NCBI GenBank assembly: GCA_030560485.1
Contig: JAKTTS010000132.1
Coordinates: 1 to 32,057 of the forward strand
Length of the DNA: 32,057 nucleotides
Direction of reading: 5' to 3'
Source of the DNA: Ascoidea tarda (nom. inval.)
Taxonomy: Eukaryota; Ascomycota; Saccharomycetes; Ascoideales; Ascoideaceae
This document shows, piece after piece, positions 1 to 9,166 of the stretch (positions within the stretch are counted from its first letter, which is position 1; each line of letters opens with the position of its first letter). The position numbers and the translations under genes were made by a program. Below the pieces are notes generated by a model. The model was not told the origin of the DNA and did not search any database. It saw only the letters and a program-made list of their open reading frames with translations.

Positions 1-1243
1 TGTCGTGAGCTGTTTTTTCCAAACTGCTATTTCTATTCCTATTTTTTTTATTTTGTAGATCGTCGCTGAGAGAAGACTCATAAGCATCGATATTATCGAT
101 ATTATCGAAATCAAAGTAACTTTGAAAGTCCAAATTATCATTATTATTATTATCATTATCAGTTCTTGGATTGAAATCAAAATTGGAATTAGAATCATGC
201 TCATGTATAAGATTCTCGCGTTTTTGTTTGCCACTGAGATTTAATGATTTCAAAATTCTATCTTTAAAAGTCATTTTTGGAAAGTTACCATTACTATTAC
301 TGTTTCCAAAGTCAAAATTGTTCTTATTGTTTTTCTGGTGGTCTCCAGTGCTCTCTAAATTATTGACATCAATATTAACATCAGGTATTCCTTCCAACAA
401 TGGATAATCCAAGCGCCAATACTTGCTATCATCTCTTAATTCTGCAACACTTTTGAAGTTGTGAAACATTAAAGAGGTGAGCAACCAAGAACCCCCAGAA
501 ACACTTGAAATGTAAGATGTGGATTGTAGCAAACCACCCAAATGACCCACATTGGTTGAGTTTTTGGTTCTTATATCTAGAGCACTTATCGCTCCAGCAG
601 ATGTGAGCATTGATCTATATCCACCACCAGATATGGCTATACTGATGGTGGTAGGTTTTGAAGATAGTTTTAGAAAATGAGAGCAGTTGAAGCCATCGAT
701 ACTGATTCTGTTAAGATAGTTTTCAAGAGCTACCTGGGTCTTTTGTTGTCTATTTGCAATATAGCTCTGTTCTTCTAGTGATAGCGATAGTTGTGAGGAA
801 GGTTGGTTGGATCCATCAAAATAGGCAGATCTTACCAAGGGTTCATTCAAAGGGCATAAAGTTGTGTAAGGAGAATAGTTTTTGATTGGATTGTATTGAT
901 TGTCGTTTTCATCTTCGTTTGAAGCAGAAATGTTATGATGATCTTTGCTGCCAAATGAATTTAGCAGATTTTCTAATAATTTGTTTGAAAGGTCCAAGTC
1001 CAAAAATGAGTTTGAGTGTAAATTCGGGTTTTTAGTAAAGTTGACTTTAGTCTTTATGAAGGAAGAGTTGAATGGCTTTAAATGTTTGAACGAGTTTAAA
1101 TTCAAGAAGGGATTTTGGTTGTTTTTGTAGATTTTTGTGTTTTCTTTTTTATAGTTTATTGATAGACAATCAACAAAGTTTAAAAGAAGGCAGATGAAAA
1201 GAAGTATTTTGGACAGGTTTTGACCATTAATGTGATTTGCCAT
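1..1243 (-). CDS. PLB: Phospholipase B / lysophospholipase, C-terminus beyond window
   Basis: Secreted or cell-surface phospholipase B, which removes fatty acids from (lyso)phospholipids. The frame is open from an ATG at 1243 to the left edge, giving 414 residues. Residues 1-27 form a signal peptide with a hydrophobic run (ILLFICLLLNFV). About 95 Asn-rich residues with several N-glycosylation sequons follow. The cPLA2/PLB catalytic domain then begins with a conserved Cys-Pro start (CPLNEPLVRSA). The oxyanion-hole motif SGGGYR is at 205-210 and the nucleophile motif VSGGSW has its Ser at 249. The intervening GHLGGLLQSTSYIS matches the family closely. From about residue 300 to the edge the protein becomes an Asn/Asp-rich insert where family members are compact; the later catalytic Asp lies outside the window. 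The family assignment is firm, but which PLB paralogue this is cannot be told. Confidence 0.9.
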   Translation of the reverse strand, partial: MANHINGQNLSKILLFICLLLNFVDCLSINYKKENTKIYKNNQNPFLNLNSFKHLKPFNSSFIKTKVNFTKNPNLHSNSFLDLDLSNKLLENLLNSFGSKDHHNISASNEDENDNQYNPIKNYSPYTTLCPLNEPLVRSAYFDGSNQPSSQLSLSLEEQSYIANRQQKTQVALENYLNRISIDGFNCSHFLKLSSKPTTISIAISGGGYRSMLTSAGAISALDIRTKNSTNVGHLGGLLQSTSYISSVSGGSWLLTSLMFHNFKSVAELRDDSKYWRLDYPLLEGIPDVNIDVNNLESTGDHQKNNKNNFDFGNSNSNGNFPKMTFKDRILKSLNLSGKQKRENLIHEHDSNSNFDFNPRTDNDNNNNDNLDFQSYFDFDNIDNIDAYESSLSDDLQNKKNRNRNSSLEKTAHD

Positions 1244-1678
1244 ACTGATTGAAGTGGTTTCAGATGGTTACTGTTTTGGATAGGAAGTTGTTGTTTTTTT
1301 TCATTTAACAAAAATTGGGATTCGAATATAAGAAATAAAGCAAATGGGTTGTTGATTGAGGTTTTTGGACATTCAGAAATCGATTTCCACAAAACGATGT
1401 TGCAAGCAGCGATTTTCAGAGCCAAAAAAAGCAGTTACAAAAGAAAAAAAATGGGTTATTGTTTATTAGTGATATAAAAAAAAATGACAGTAATGAAATT
1501 AGTAATAAAAAAGATAAAAAGATTTATTGAGAATTTGAACTGTTTGATTGATCTAATTTGTTCAATTTATTAGATATATCTGACACCTGATTGATTTGAC
1601 TGTAATCAAAAAGCAGGAATAATTAGCAAGTAAATATAAATTGATGTTGTTGATACAAAATAATCAAAGGCTTTTTGG
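1244..1678. other. Intergenic: promoter of the phospholipase B gene
   Basis: This AT-rich stretch separates the phospholipase B start from the permease relic and holds no convincing gene. Homopolymeric A runs occur near 1445 and 1480. A fragment at about 1570-1625 on the minus strand, reading QSNQSGVRYI, may be a further decayed piece of the permease relic, but it is too short to assign. Confidence 0.5.
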
Positions 1679-2044
1679 TCAGCAATGGTTAAAAAGGCTA
1701 ATAAAAAAATAGTAAAGCTTATATAACAAAAAAATAGTAATCATGTAAAAGGTAGTAATCGAAGAATAAGTATAATTGACTGCTTTGATAATAGTTTTTT
1801 CAAAAATTTCGGTAGCTTCAGCAAAGCCAACACAAACAATTTCGATTCCAGAAAATGAACAGATTTGCAGCAGTTAAAAATGCAATAAATCCGACAAGTC
1901 GGCTTGCTGGATCTCCAATAGAACCTTTTTCGGTTGTATTCTTTAGAAGCGTTGAAGTTACCACAATATCTGTTGTAAACCAATAGTATCCTTATTTGGA
2001 TCACCACCAGCCATAGAAACATTTGGAAATAGAATTGTACCAAC
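1679..2044 (-). pseudogene. Amino acid permease relic (frameshifted middle fragment)
   Basis: This is a decayed fragment of a yeast amino acid permease (APC superfamily, Gap1/Agp-like) that imported amino acids at the plasma membrane. Reading the minus strand needs three frames. Frame one (from 2044) gives LFPNVSMAGGDPNKDTIG and then a TAA after ILW. Frame two (about 1947-1855) gives GSIGDPASRLVGFIAFLTAA. Frame three (about 1857-1679) gives FSGIEIVCVGFAEATEIF, then KTIIKAV and TTFYMITIFLL, and ends at TGA. Together they follow the family order: GGGP-D-x-GF, then a GFxxxxxxA helix, then the F-G-x-E-x-V-x-x-x-x-x-E signature followed by K-T-x-x-K-A. The N-terminal half and most of the C-terminus are absent. 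The gene is therefore broken by at least two frameshifts plus stops and is not expected to make a transporter. Confidence 0.8.
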
Positions 2045-3183
2045 GCAATACTTTATGAGAGCTTAGAAGCAAACAACTTGGATAGATACTATTAAATGCA
2101 ATCTGGTCAGCTTTTAGCTCTCTATTCCATTTAATCTATTGCGATCAAAGATTAAAAGCAAGGACAGATACACACATGCACGCAGCGGTATAACCTGTCA
2201 AGCATGTGCGCAGAACATCATGTATGAAAACAGAAACTATGCTGGTCTGCACCATCTCTTGGCAAAACCAAGCTCCACAGAGCTAAAAGTTCGAAAACTT
2301 TTATGAGGCCGCAGATAAATCTTGAACATGGGCCAGGTAAATCATGTAGCTTGAGAGAAAGCCAAGAAAATATAAAATCATGCACAAACGTTAAAGCTCA
2401 GGTTTCATGCAGTTTGCGGTGTACTGCGCGTTTTCACCAACTTAAAAAGCAGCCATTTTTGTGGAGTTGAATCCCGGCTCTGCTTCCAAAAGGTGGTTTT
2501 TTGTTTCTAAAAGGGGATTCAAACACTCCTGGGGCATTTAAGTCGGTTGGGTCTGTATGAAAGGTTCATGTTTGTTCTATTAGACTGGTGTTTTTGGTGT
2601 TTTTCATGCTGCTTTTTGACTTATTTTGGATAATTTATGAATGATTTATGTTTTAGTGCATTGGCTTTTATTTAACCAAATCTTTGAACTATAGATTATT
2701 TTTTAAATCTGGTTTCAAACAAATTTTCCAATTTGTCGTTTTTTTTTCTAGAATTGTTTAATTGCTCTGATTTTTGTTGACTGTTTTCTGTAGATTTTCT
2801 GATTTTTAGTTTGTTGATTTTAAATAATAAAAAAATAATTATTAAGAGATAATTTTTGATACTCTTTTGCATTGTATGATAAAAATAACTGAATAAACCC
2901 CTACTGTTAAATACAAACTCAAACTTTACAAAGCTGTATAACTTGCTTGAAATTTATTTGTAAATACAATCTAAAACAATATTTATAGCATGTTGAAAAT
3001 CATAAATATTTTAAAATATTTTAAAAAAACTAATTGGATGCAAAAACTGGTATCATCAAGAAAATAAGGTCATCACAAATTGTAATGAAACATAAACAAA
3101 ATGACAAAATTATATCAAATAAAAACAAACAAACAAAAAAAAATGATAAAAATAAAAAACAACAAAAACAATCCCAAATTGAA
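2045..3183. other. Intergenic, no gene; GC-richer stretch at about 2160-2560
   Basis: No open frame here looks like a protein. Roughly 2160-2560 is clearly GC-richer than its surroundings and lies where the promoter and N-terminus of the lost permease would have been. It contains a perfect 7-bp stem hairpin with a CGAA loop (2285-2302) and an imperfect inverted repeat whose arms are 2463-2475 and 2514-2529. From 2570 onward the sequence is AT-rich and ends in an A-rich run next to the 3' end of the AMMECR1 gene. Confidence 0.6.
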
Positions 3184-3834
3184 TTAAACAAACAAGTTGA
3201 GATAATCTTTATAACTCATTGAAGATTTATCACCTTTATACTTTGTCAATTTAATATCAAACTTCTTATAATTAGCCTTATATTTGGAAACACCAGCTTT
3301 CTGAACCAAGTAATTCAACGTTGTCTCTTTATCCCAACCTTGTTCAACTGCCACATCCGGCAAAAATGTTGCACTTTTTTTGCTCCCTCTATCAACAAAT
3401 GAAATTTTTATTCCATTTTCGCCCAATTTCCAATCCAAAGGATTCAGTCCAACTTCAAAATCTTTTAATAAAGTTATAGACACCAGTAATTTATTCAATT
3501 CCCTTTTTTCGATGGGTTCAAACCTTGGGTCTTCAAATGCTGAGATTTTGGAGTACTCAATCAACCCCTTTTCCAAGGGCAAATTGCTAAAACATCCAAT
3601 GCAGCCTCTTAATTCATGTTCGTCATCTTGGTAATTACTGAGATTTCCCTCTATGACATTCCAAGTCACAAACAATGGATAAGAATCGTGGTTTATATCA
3701 TCGTTATAACTGAACTTTCTAATAAACAAATCTTTATAAAATCTCAAATTATGTGTAGGAGTCTTTTGCTTGTTTAAGGAGGAGACTAGCACATCGAAGG
3801 CAAAAGCAGCATAAGGAGAGGGAGTAGCAGGCAT
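3184..3834 (-). CDS. AMMECR1: AMMECR1-family protein
   Basis: A 216-residue protein of the AMMECR1 family, a single-domain group found in archaea, fungi and animals (S. cerevisiae YOR289W). Its biochemical role is not settled. The invariant LRGCIG motif is at residues 75-80. Other family landmarks are EYSKISAFEDPRFEPI, with its A-x-x-D-P-R-F-x-P core, and a second-half strand-rich segment followed by EQGWDKETTL and LVQKAG. The ATG at 3834 begins MPATPSPYAAFAFDVL, matching the family's N-terminal helix, and the length is normal for the fungal members. The gene is intronless and stands alone. Its upstream neighbour PRS3 lies on the same strand 502 bp away. Confidence 0.93.
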   Translation of the reverse strand: MPATPSPYAAFAFDVLVSSLNKQKTPTHNLRFYKDLFIRKFSYNDDINHDSYPLFVTWNVIEGNLSNYQDDEHELRGCIGCFSNLPLEKGLIEYSKISAFEDPRFEPIEKRELNKLLVSITLLKDFEVGLNPLDWKLGENGIKISFVDRGSKKSATFLPDVAVEQGWDKETTLNYLVQKAGVSKYKANYKKFDIKLTKYKGDKSSMSYKDYLNLFV

Positions 3835-4336
3835 TTTAAATGTGTGTTATTATTACAAAGCGAGTAGAAAGATATCAGGTATAAAAGGTTTTCAATGAAA
3901 GGAAAAAAAAATAAAATCTTTGAAGTATTAATTTCGAGTATAGATGTATCAAAAGGAGATGGTTGCTAATAAGGCTAATTATTGGGTATTTATATTGCTA
4001 ATGTGATAAGATAATGAGAAGAAATGAGACCTAAATGGCTTTCAAAAATGCGTCTGAATTTGCCATTCGGAAGGATAAGGTTTGGAGGCAAAAACACTCG
4101 GTTATTAAGCCAATAACTGAAGGATTAAGAGAAACAATGGCTATTTTTTCTTTGTTTTGGACCAAACTGAACCAAACTGAACTAAACTAAACCAAGCCAG
4201 AGTGTATGAGATGTATATTGATAGAAATTGAATATTAAACGTATAGAGAGAGTAGAGGCGAAAAGGACAGAGAGAAAGAAAAAGAAAAAGCAAGCTTCTA
4301 GTGGTTAGGCAAACTAGGCTAGTTATAATGGGATAA
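3835..4336. other. Intergenic: AMMECR1-gene promoter and PRS3 3' region
   Basis: No gene is seen. On the plus strand at about 4160-4195 there is a short degenerate direct repeat of roughly ten bases (ACCAAACTGA-like, about three copies). A purine-rich AGAGAAAG stretch lies at about 4243-4290. The segment must contain the PRS3 polyadenylation region and the AMMECR1-gene promoter. Confidence 0.5.
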
Positions 4337-5472
4337 CTATAAGGGCGAATTTCTAAACAAATAGGAAACAGATTCACCATTATGGAGTCTTCGAATGGAC
4401 TCAGCCAATACGCCTGAAATATCTATTGTGTCCAACTTGGGACATAAAAGCAATTTTTTCTCAAAGGGAACAGTGTTTGTACAAACCACCTTATTCAAGT
4501 TGGAGCTGTTAATGTTTTTGATTGCATTTCCAGACAATATGCCATGGGTTACAATTGCTATGACCATTTTGGAGCCATTTTTCAACAAGATGTCAGCAGC
4601 TTTAGCTAGAGTGCCACAAGTGTCAGCCATGTCATCTACTATTATGGATATCTTATCAGTCACATCACCTACCAAAACCATTTTGGATACTTCATTAGGT
4701 TTAGCTCTTTCTTTGTGAATTAAGGCAAAGTTCAAGTCCAAACGATCTGCTAATGAGGCAGCTCTTTTGGCACCACCGGCATCGGGAGAAACTAAAATTG
4801 AGTTTTTATAATCAATATTTTCTTTGATGTATCTTAGCACACTTGGTTCAGCGTACAAGTTGTCAGCAGGAACATCAAAGAAGCCTTGGATTTGAGAAGC
4901 ATGTAGATCCATTGTTATGATGTGGTTTACACCAGCAGTTGTTAACATATCAGCGACTAGTTTAGCAGTGATTGGAGCTCTACTTTTATCCTTTCTGTCT
5001 TGTCTTGCGTAGGGAAAGTTGGGAATCACAGCAGTGATTCTTCTTGCAGAAGCAGTTCTGCAAGCATTGATCATTATAAGTAGTTCTAATAAACGATCAT
5101 TGACATCGCCCGAAGATATTTGAGACACAATGTAAATGTCTTCATCTCTAACAGATTCTCTGATGCTGAAGGAAACCTCGTTATTCGATTCTCTTTTAAG
5201 ATCAACTTTACATAAGGGCAAACCAAGTCTTATTAAAAAGTGGAAGAAAAAAAAATATATATTAGTATCAGAGTTTTTTTCTTTAATTTACTTGAATGTA
5301 TTTCTTTAATTTACTTGAATGTATTTCTTTTTATTTTTATCGTAGTTTGCTTTTCTTTATAGATCATCGTCGTGTTTTTATGATGGATAGAGACATACCT
5401 TTTTGAGACAAGTTCAGCTAAACCCCTGTGGATATCACTTGAAATTAGTTTGATCGAATTTGTTGCAGACAT
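4337..5472 (-). CDS. PRS3: Ribose-phosphate pyrophosphokinase subunit, spliced
   Basis: PRPP synthetase transfers pyrophosphate from ATP to ribose-5-phosphate and feeds purine, pyrimidine, His and Trp synthesis in the cytosol. Two exons are joined, 5472..5399 and 5228..4337, giving 321 residues, the usual family length. Exon 1 encodes [20 protein letters not shown] through K24; Arg25 is split by the intron and exon 2 continues with LGLPLCKV. Conserved blocks are [16 protein letters not shown] (from residue 96), [13 protein letters not shown] (from 130), SPDAGGAKR (172-180) and the PRPP loop [11 protein letters not shown] (222-232). Distinctive stretches ([46 protein letters not shown]) match Prs3 rather than Prs2/Prs4. 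One oddity is Arg48 in SIRES, where family members have Gly (SIGES). KIP2 is transcribed divergently. Confidence 0.95.
5229..5398 (-). other. PRS3 intron (170 nt) with AAG acceptor
   Basis: The donor GTATGT is at 5398-5393, a consensus branch site TACTAAT at 5267-5261, and a short pyrimidine-rich run lies between branch and acceptor. The only AG that preserves the frame is at 5230-5229 and it is preceded by A (TAAG), so the acceptor is AAG rather than the usual CAG or TAG. The next AG downstream would put a TGA in frame. Two exact copies of a 23-bp unit lie inside the intron (5281-5326). Confidence 0.9.
5281..5326. repeat. Two exact tandem copies of a 23-bp unit in the PRS3 intron
   Basis: Bases 5281-5303 are repeated exactly at 5304-5326, and a 4-base start of a third copy follows. 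The unit begins CTTTAATTTACTTG on the plus strand. It lies between the donor and the branch site of the PRS3 intron, so it lengthens the intron without touching the splice signals. Confidence 0.95.
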
Positions 5473-6439
5473 TGGTACTTTTAATATTATAATGATTATT
5501 ATTGGTATTAATGCTATTGGGTAGTAGGAATACAAGGTGTTGGCGAGTGAAGAAATATTAACGGGATTATCGAATATTATATAAAAGTATTGATTATATT
5601 AACAAATAATTTCATTTCAATCAAATCAAATTAAATTGAAACCAAATTAAATTATTAAATAAACTATTGAAATTCAAAAAATTTAAAATACTCATCTTCT
5701 GAATTTCTCTTTTTTTGTAAAGGAAAAAACAGCATAAAGAAAAGAAAATTTATAAGAAGAAGACGAAAACCTAAAAGCACAAATTTTTTCAAATTGCTGA
5801 GCGCAATTCGAGCGCGATGACCTTGCATCTCCGGAGATAACTGACAACTGAATGCTAGCGGTGATGTGCGTTTTTGCGATAATCCAAGCAAACAGCCAGT
5901 AGTATCTGCTCTGCTTAGTACTGCGACCCAGCTGAGATTTTCGTTTCGCGCCCAACATAGTGCTTGCAACGGCTTGGGCTTTTTGGTAGATCTGCCTAGC
6001 CAACAAGCCAATCACGACACGGCATTTAGCAAACAAGATACTCGCTAAAGCAACCGCCCGCGTTCCGAGGGGTATCCGGTGGAGTGCCATGTTTGCGGGC
6101 GGAAGTACACACATGTCTGTACATGCTTAGTCACGCAGAATCCACGATGGCTGCAGACTGCTGCATTAATTCGTTGTAGTGGCTGGTAATCCGCTACCAC
6201 GTCCACGGATGCTTTTTCTCTGGGCGCGGTTCGACTTTCGGACAGGAGCGGAATTCACAGAAAGTGTGTAGCAGAAGCAGCTTCAAACAGAGGTAAATAA
6301 AAAAAAACAATAACAGATTATCCAGACAAGAGAAAAGAGTATAGCCAAGCTAGCATTATCAGCAACAACTTGTGGTATCTGTCCATCGTACCCATTGCTT
6401 ACTGTTGCCAATTACACCCACTGTCCGCCGAAGGGAACA
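5473..6439. promoter_or_regulatory. Divergent PRS3/KIP2 promoter region with GC-rich core
   Basis: This 967-bp spacer lies between two divergent starts. The first 320 bp next to PRS3 is AT-rich. About 5790-6290 is distinctly GC-rich with many CG dinucleotides, and AT content then rises again before KIP2. Minus-strand open frames of up to 140 codons in the GC-rich part look like chance products of few stop codons: they show no domain, no hydrophobic pattern and two overlapping alternatives. No tRNA fold was found. Confidence 0.6.
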
Positions 6440-9166
6440 ATGTCAACCTACAATCCGAATCTCAGTCTCAGAAGATCTGCAAATCTCGCTCCAAGAACAC
6501 CATCGTCGCTAAGAAGACAGACTTCTTCGCTCAGTCTCTCCAATGGCAATAGCACCAGCTCCAACAACAACAGCAGCAGCAGTCTTAACAACAAGAGTCC
6601 CACTCGCTCCACTTTTGTTAATCCATTTTCCAGATCCTCCTCTCGAAACTCCAGCAGACAGATTTCAAGACCAAATTCCAGATTGAATTCCAGACCAAAT
6701 TCAAGACCTAATTCAAGTCTAAATAATAATCAAAACCTACTAAGTAATAACAACATACTAAACAACTCGCTCACCAATAGTATTGCTACGAGCAATAGTA
6801 ACAGTGAAACCTCGCCTTCTTCCTCAGCATCATCCTCAACATCACTCAACTCTTCCTCATACTCTGGCACTATATCGGTTTCAATCAGACCCAGACCATT
6901 AAGTATACCTCATCCCAGTGGTTTATCCAACAATAACTTGTCTCCATCAAAATCAAAATCCCTATGGAACATCAACGATAATTCCAACACTATATCAACG
7001 CCCGAATTTGGATCGTTTTCATTTGATAATGTTTTCAACTCAAACATATCAAACTCCTTCATATACTTGAAAATCGTTAAAAACTTGGTAGTCAACTTGA
7101 TCAATGGCTTCAACGCAACAGTTTTCGCCTACGGTATGACTGGCTCAGGCAAAACCTATTCAATGCAAGGAAACAACAACGATCCTGGTCTAATTCCCCT
7201 AGCAATCAATGAAATCTTTAGTTACATAAACAATATCAACAACAACAACAACGATGCCTCATCCAATAGCAACCAAAACACAACCAATAACTCATTCACA
7301 ATACAAGTATCCTATTTGGAGATTTATAACGAAAAACTAATTGACCTATTGCTGCCTCAAACCCAGATATCCATCCCACAATTTAATGGCAATAGCGACT
7401 CAATCGATCTAAAAATTAGAGATGATCCAATTTACGGAATAAAAGTTATAGGTTTGACTGAAGAAATTGTCACTTCTTCTTCTCAACTATTAAACTTGAT
7501 TAAAAAAGGCGACACCTTTAGAAAAACTGCTTCAACAAATTTCAACCAAAGATCTTCAAGGTCCCACGCTATTATTCTAATAAGATTAATCAATAAAAAT
7601 AATTCAACCAAAAAATCAACCATATCAACCTTATCTCTATGTGATCTAGCAGGTTCAGAAAGAGCCACCTCTCAATCTGAAAGGAGGAAAGAAGGCTCTT
7701 TCATTAATAAATCCCTACTAGCTTTATCATCCGTCATATCAAAACTATCTTCTCCAAACTCTTCTTTAAATCACATCAACTACAGAGACTCGAAATTAAC
7801 AAGACTATTACAGCCAGCATTATCGGGTAATGCAATTGTATCAATCCTTTGTACAATTCATTTATCAATGGAAAATTTCAACGAAACTATCAACACTTTA
7901 AGATTTGCTGCCAGAGCCAAAAATATAACGCTTAATGTCACAAAACATGAGTTATATGATGGCAGTAATAATGAAGAAATAAACCTAGAAAACATCAAAA
8001 TTATAGAAGCCTTGAAAATACAATTGGAAAAACAAAAGATTGAATTGAATTTACTAAAAAATAATAACTCTAAAAATTCCATATTATCTAATGATAATAC
8101 AAACGCTTCGAACATCATTAGTAATAACTATAATAATAATAATAATAATAGTGGTACTAGTATTAATGGCAACTTTAATAACAATGACTCTCAAATCGAT
8201 AAAGATTTGAAAAAAAATTACGAAGATTTAAAAGACGAATACAGTTTACTTGAATCAGAAAATAGAATACTCAATGAAAGATTAGAACATCTATCAAGAT
8301 TAAACGATTCCAAAAGAATAGAGCAAACTATGATTAAATCAGAAATTATAAACAGTTTATCACACTCGGATTTATCCAAAATCAATCAAAATCTAATTAA
8401 AAATATTGAAGATTTATTCAAAAGACAAGACTCGGAAATTGAAGAAAACAATAGCTATATATCTCATTTGGAAAACCAATTAAAGAAAATGCAATATGAA
8501 AAGTCATTTAATACTTTAAGTGGCAATAGTAATGGTAATAGTAATAGTTGTAATAATAATAACAATAATAATAATATTGAAAGTAATAATAGTAACAATA
8601 ATAGTGCCAATAACATCCATAATTTAATTAATAATCTAAACATATCTGATAACGAACTGCCTACAAAAATTTCATTGAACAACTCTAATTCATCATTATC
8701 CTTACACCAAAATCCCTCGCCAACTCATATCGATTCATATAACATATTGGCAAACTTTAATGATAATATGTTTAATAGCAGCATAAATAATAACGGGAAT
8801 TATAATAATTACAACAACCATAACAATAACAATAAAGAATTGGAAGAACTTGTTCAGGAACAACAAGATACTATTATGGATCTAAGAGAGACAATCAAAA
8901 ATAAAGACCGTATAATCAAAGCATTGAGAACTTCTACAAGAGTTAGAGATAGCATTTTAGGGGGAAATTCATTGCCAAATTTTAACAATAATAATAATTT
9001 AATCAATGGAAACACCAATAACAATAGTGATAAAAATAAAATTAATAGAATGAGTGTTCCTGACCTTAAATATAATGCCAGTACTTTATTAACTACAATC
9101 AATGAAAGTAAATTGAACAAAGTATCCTTTTTTGCCAATGACAATAGTTTTCAAAAACCTTTATAA
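6440..9166 (+). CDS. KIP2: Kip2-like kinesin motor protein
   Basis: A plus-end-directed kinesin that in yeast stabilises cytoplasmic microtubules and carries dynein and Bik1 to their tips. The ATG at 6440 gives 908 residues. Residues 1-145 are Ser/Asn/Arg-rich and basic, with tandem RPNSR-type repeats (RPNSRLNSRPNSRPNS), as expected of the Kip2 N-terminal region. The motor spans about 150-515: SVSIRPRPL, P-loop GMTGSGKT (232-239), switch I NFNQRSSRSHA (367-377), switch II DLAGSE (402-407), KEGSFINKSLLAL, YRDSKLTRLLQPALSG and TLRFAARAKNI. NGFNATVFAYGMTGSGKT and LKIRDDPIYGIKV resemble Kip2 specifically. Coiled-coil segments follow (about 530-560, 600-700, 800-840), separated by Asn-rich loops. 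The length is greater than S. cerevisiae Kip2 (706 residues), mostly from these loops. Confidence 0.93.
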   Translation: MSTYNPNLSLRRSANLAPRTPSSLRRQTSSLSLSNGNSTSSNNNSSSSLNNKSPTRSTFVNPFSRSSSRNSSRQISRPNSRLNSRPNSRPNSSLNNNQNLLSNNNILNNSLTNSIATSNSNSETSPSSSASSSTSLNSSSYSGTISVSIRPRPLSIPHPSGLSNNNLSPSKSKSLWNINDNSNTISTPEFGSFSFDNVFNSNISNSFIYLKIVKNLVVNLINGFNATVFAYGMTGSGKTYSMQGNNNDPGLIPLAINEIFSYINNINNNNNDASSNSNQNTTNNSFTIQVSYLEIYNEKLIDLLLPQTQISIPQFNGNSDSIDLKIRDDPIYGIKVIGLTEEIVTSSSQLLNLIKKGDTFRKTASTNFNQRSSRSHAIILIRLINKNNSTKKSTISTLSLCDLAGSERATSQSERRKEGSFINKSLLALSSVISKLSSPNSSLNHINYRDSKLTRLLQPALSGNAIVSILCTIHLSMENFNETINTLRFAARAKNITLNVTKHELYDGSNNEEINLENIKIIEALKIQLEKQKIELNLLKNNNSKNSILSNDNTNASNIISNNYNNNNNNSGTSINGNFNNNDSQIDKDLKKNYEDLKDEYSLLESENRILNERLEHLSRLNDSKRIEQTMIKSEIINSLSHSDLSKINQNLIKNIEDLFKRQDSEIEENNSYISHLENQLKKMQYEKSFNTLSGNSNGNSNSCNNNNNNNNIESNNSNNNSANNIHNLINNLNISDNELPTKISLNNSNSSLSLHQNPSPTHIDSYNILANFNDNMFNSSINNNGNYNNYNNHNNNNKELEELVQEQQDTIMDLRETIKNKDRIIKALRTSTRVRDSILGGNSLPNFNNNNNLINGNTNNNSDKNKINRMSVPDLKYNASTLLTTINESKLNKVSFFANDNSFQKPL

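Noticed and set aside
2463-2529. Imperfect inverted repeat (GGAGT...TGAATCCC arms) as a transposon end or ncRNA
   Set aside because: Arms are short, mismatched by a three-base bulge, and there is no flanking target duplication or coding remnant of a transposase.
3515-3524. GGTTCAAACC, a perfect tRNA B-box-like sequence
   Set aside because: It is inside the AMMECR1 coding sequence and no A box, acceptor stem or T-stem pairing could be built around it.
5692-6114. Minus-strand open frame of up to 140 codons between PRS3 and KIP2
   Set aside because: It lies in a GC-rich promoter island, overlaps another open frame, shows no domain or compositional logic, and would occupy the whole divergent promoter.
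6227-6245. GGTTCGACTTTCGGAC, T-loop-like
   Set aside because: The flanking bases do not form a T stem and no D arm or anticodon arm precedes it.
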